This document shows positions 62,171 through 64,000 of a stretch of DNA of 64,000 nt, in pieces (the stretch's first letter is position 1; the number at the start of each line of letters is the position of its first letter). The notes under the pieces were generated by a model that was not told the DNA's origin, ran no database searches, and saw nothing but the letters and a program-made list of their open reading frames with translations. Origin of the DNA: Burkholderiales bacterium JOSHI_001 (GTDB lineage Bacteria; Pseudomonadota; Gammaproteobacteria; Burkholderiales; Burkholderiaceae_C); NCBI GenBank assembly GCA_000244995.1, contig CM001438.1, positions 3,496,090 to 3,560,089 on the forward strand, written 5' to 3'. The position numbers were made by a program, and so were the translations under genes.

Positions 62171-63055
62171 TCAATGTGCCGCGGGGGCAGCAAAGCGGGG
62201 CAGGAAGATGTGGTCCATGCGGCCCCAGGGGAAGTCCTGCAGCAGGCGCTGAAGGCGAGATTCCATGCGACCCAGGTTCAGGTAGTGGCGAAAGCGTGTC
62301 TTGGCGTCAATGCCTGGAACGCGCGGCTGGTGGTGGTCGATTTCCCAGGGGTGGAAATAGAACACCGCCGCTTCACCATCGCGCCCGTTCACCTGTTGCA
62401 GCAGCCAGCGCGACACGGCATAGGGCAGCAAGCGGAAGTAGCCACCGCCGCTGGACGGCAGGTTGCGGCCCCGCATGCGCAGCGTGGTGATGGGCACCTC
62501 GATCAGGCCGCTGTCCAGGCGGTGTGCGAAGCGGGGCGCGTCGGGCATGCCGTAGTGGTCGTGGCGGATGGGGTAGATGCTGCTGCTGTAGCGGTGGCCG
62601 GCTTCGGCCAGCACGTCCAGCGCCCACAGGTTGGCGTGGCCGATGGAAAAGCTGGGGGCGCGGTAGCCCAGCACGGCGGTACCGGTGATGTCTTCCAGGA
62701 TCTTCTTGGCGCGCTGGATGTCCTGGGCGAAGGCCTCGCGGCTCAAGTCGCTGGCGCGTTGGTGGCCGTAACCGTGGCTGGCCACTTCATGGCCCCCGTC
62801 GGCAATGCGACGAACCAGTTGCGGGTAACGCTCGGCCACCCAGCCCAGTGTGAAGAAGGTGGCTTGCGTGCCCTGGGCTTCCAGCAGGGCCAGGATGCGC
62901 TCGACATTGCGTTCGACACGGCATTCGCGCGTGTCCCACTCGTCGCGGCGGATGTAGGGCGCCATGGCCGAGACCTGGAAGTAGTCTTCCACGTCGATGG
63001 ACATGGCATTGCGGATCGGATGTACCGCCGCAGGCAGGGACAGTGCCTGGCTCAC
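62171..63055 (-). CDS. Polysaccharide deacetylase, XrtA system-associated
   Basis: GTG 63055 overlaps the epimerase stop by four bases (GTGA) and gives 294 residues; an ATG at 63091 would lie further inside the epimerase. The start AMSIDVEDYFQVSA is typical of the XrtA-linked deacetylase family (TIGR03006). The metal-site Asp is in IDVEDYF, and the His pair is in HEVASHGYGHQ, followed by GYRAPSFSI, the motif with the catalytic base region, and FYFHPWEID near the end. It removes acetyl groups from N-acetylhexosamine during polymer assembly. It sits between wecB and the FemAB gene in the core operon. Confidence 0.9.
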   Translation of the reverse strand: MSQALSLPAAVHPIRNAMSIDVEDYFQVSAMAPYIRRDEWDTRECRVERNVERILALLEAQGTQATFFTLGWVAERYPQLVRRIADGGHEVASHGYGHQRASDLSREAFAQDIQRAKKILEDITGTAVLGYRAPSFSIGHANLWALDVLAEAGHRYSSSIYPIRHDHYGMPDAPRFAHRLDSGLIEVPITTLRMRGRNLPSSGGGYFRLLPYAVSRWLLQQVNGRDGEAAVFYFHPWEIDHHQPRVPGIDAKTRFRHYLNLGRMESRLQRLLQDFPWGRMDHIFLPRFAAPAAH

Positions 63056-64000
63056 CGCGAGCCCAGCCCTTGCGGGCCCAGCCATTGCCACAGGTCCTGC
63101 GCGATGCGGGCGGCCGTCTGCCCATCCCAGTATTCGGGCACCCGGCCTTGCTTGCCACGACCGGCCAGGATGTCGGCCACGCCCTGGCGGATGGCGGCCG
63201 CGTCGGTGCCCACCATGGTGTTGGTGCCCTGCTCCACCGTGATGGGCCGCTCGGTGTTCTCGCGCAGCGTGAGGCAGGGCACGCCCAAGGCGGTGGTTTC
63301 CTCCTGCAGGCCACCGGAATCGGTCAGCACCAGCGTGGCTTTGGCCATCAGGCCCAGCATTTCCAGGTAGCCCTGCGGCGGCAGCACCAGCATGCGTTGC
63401 GCATCCACCAGGCCCATCAGGCCGAAGCGCTCGATGTTGTTGCGCGTGCGCGGGTGCATGGCAAACACCAGCGGCAACTGCTGCGCCACTTCGGCCAGCA
63501 GGCGCAGCAGCGCGCCCAGGGTCTCGGGCGAATCCACGTTGGACGGCCGGTGCAGTGTCACCACGCCATAGCCGCGCGGGTGGGCAATGGCCTGCGCGTC
63601 CAGGCCGGCGGCGCGCAGGGTGTCGTCCACCGGGCGGGCCTGGTCCAGGTTGTCGCGAAGCGAGTCGATCATCACGTTGCCGACGAAGACCACGCGCTGG
63701 GCGTCCACGCCTTCGCGTGCCAGGTTGTCGGCGGCGCTGCGCTCGGTGGTGTACAGGCGGTCGGCCAGGGCGTCGGTGACCAGGCGGTTGATTTCCTCGG
63801 GCATGCGGCGGTCGTAGCTGCGCAGGCCCGCTTCCACGTGCACCACCGGCACGTTCTTCTTCACCGCCACCAGGGTGCAGGCCATGGTGGAGTTCACATC
63901 GCCCACCACCAGCACGCAGGACGGCTTGCGCTCGTCCAGCACCGGCTCGAAGCGCTTCATCACGTCCGCGGTCTGCACCGCGTGGCTGCCCGAGCCCACT
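63052..64000 (-). CDS. wecB: UDP-N-acetylglucosamine 2-epimerase (non-hydrolysing), N-terminus outside window
   Basis: The last 315 or so residues of the enzyme are present; the N-terminal Rossmann part with the first substrate motif lies beyond base 64000. Diagnostic segments include VVGDVNSTMACTLVAVK, HVEAGLRSYDRRMPEEINR, THRPSN-like VVTLHRPSNVD, FAMHPRTRNNIERFG and LTDSGGLQEETTALGVPCLTLRENTERPIT. It converts UDP-GlcNAc to UDP-ManNAc in the cytoplasm. The gene starts the visible part of the minus-strand operon and is coupled to the deacetylase by GTGA overlap. Confidence 0.93.
   Translation of the reverse strand, partial: VGSGSHAVQTADVMKRFEPVLDERKPSCVLVVGDVNSTMACTLVAVKKNVPVVHVEAGLRSYDRRMPEEINRLVTDALADRLYTTERSAADNLAREGVDAQRVVFVGNVMIDSLRDNLDQARPVDDTLRAAGLDAQAIAHPRGYGVVTLHRPSNVDSPETLGALLRLLAEVAQQLPLVFAMHPRTRNNIERFGLMGLVDAQRMLVLPPQGYLEMLGLMAKATLVLTDSGGLQEETTALGVPCLTLRENTERPITVEQGTNTMVGTDAAAIRQGVADILAGRGKQGRVPEYWDGQTAARIAQDLWQWLGPQGLGSR

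Noticed and set aside
1-64000. CRISPR arrays, tRNAs, transposases or integrases
   Set aside because: I looked for regular direct repeats, cloverleaf-like segments and transposase-type ORFs and saw none.

Overview
The window is high-GC bacterial DNA with tightly packed genes, many ATGA/GTGA stop-start overlaps and no tRNA, rRNA, insertion sequence or CRISPR that I can see. The gene families point to a Gram-negative betaproteobacterium, probably Burkholderiales of the Rubrivivax/Ideonella/Leptothrix kind (inference from gene content). Most of the window is one large exopolysaccharide and protein-sorting locus of the exosortase A (XrtA, PEP-CTERM) type.

Layout. 1-1454 (minus): N-terminus of an acyl-CoA ligase cut by the window edge, then a PP-loop amidotransferase. 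1765-6008 (plus): a four-gene envelope unit of LolD/MacB-like ATPase, FtsX-type permease, LolA-like periplasmic protein and predicted beta-barrel. 6109-7239: an odd STAND-ATPase-like protein. 7484-12635 (plus): tviB-tviC-like genes for UDP-GalNAcA and the TPR protein PrsT, closed by a bidirectional terminator. 12737-13594 (minus): a PEP-CTERM substrate. 13788-16853: a membrane protein of unknown function facing an O-antigen-ligase-like protein with an inserted domain.

16856-27348 is the XrtA-associated acyl module: PLP decarboxylase and AMP ligase on the minus strand; on the plus strand a fused 2-oxoacid dehydrogenase E1, an E2-like protein, an acyl carrier protein, two alpha/beta hydrolases, a GNAT-like protein and a glycosyltransferase. 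A second, isolated acyl carrier protein lies at 27370-27621. 27892-39795 (plus) starts with an algD-like dehydrogenase and continues as a coupled string: glycosyltransferase, PaaK-like ligase, AlgI-like MBOAT acyltransferase, AlgX/AlgJ-like SGNH protein, transglutaminase-like membrane protein, XrtA-type O-glycosylation ligase, polysaccharide deacetylase and heparinase II/III-like lyase.

39820-44711 has a methyltransferase, a flippase and a membrane/spermidine-synthase-like fusion. After a 764-base gene-free stretch come two tail-to-tail paralogous exported proteins that resemble polysaccharide lyases, then an asparagine-synthase-like protein missing half of its glutaminase domain. 51254-64000 (minus) is the canonical XrtA core operon. 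In transcription order it is wecB (partial), deacetylase, FemAB-like, xrtA fused to EpsI, TIGR03088-type glycosyltransferase, amidotransferase, TIGR04063-type glycosyltransferase, asparagine-synthase-like amidotransferase, TIGR03087-type glycosyltransferase and a TPR protein.

Taken together, the genes would make nucleotide sugars (UDP-ManNAc, UDP-GalNAcA, GDP-ManA), assemble repeat units, flip and polymerise them, decorate them (O-acyl groups, N-deacetylation, amidation), and trim them with lyases, while XrtA sorts PEP-CTERM proteins to the surface. The least explained parts are the 2-oxoacid-dehydrogenase/ACP module, the ligase with the inserted domain, the paired lyase-like proteins and the ABC/LolA/barrel unit. 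Family names are from recognition of motifs by eye; no search was run.
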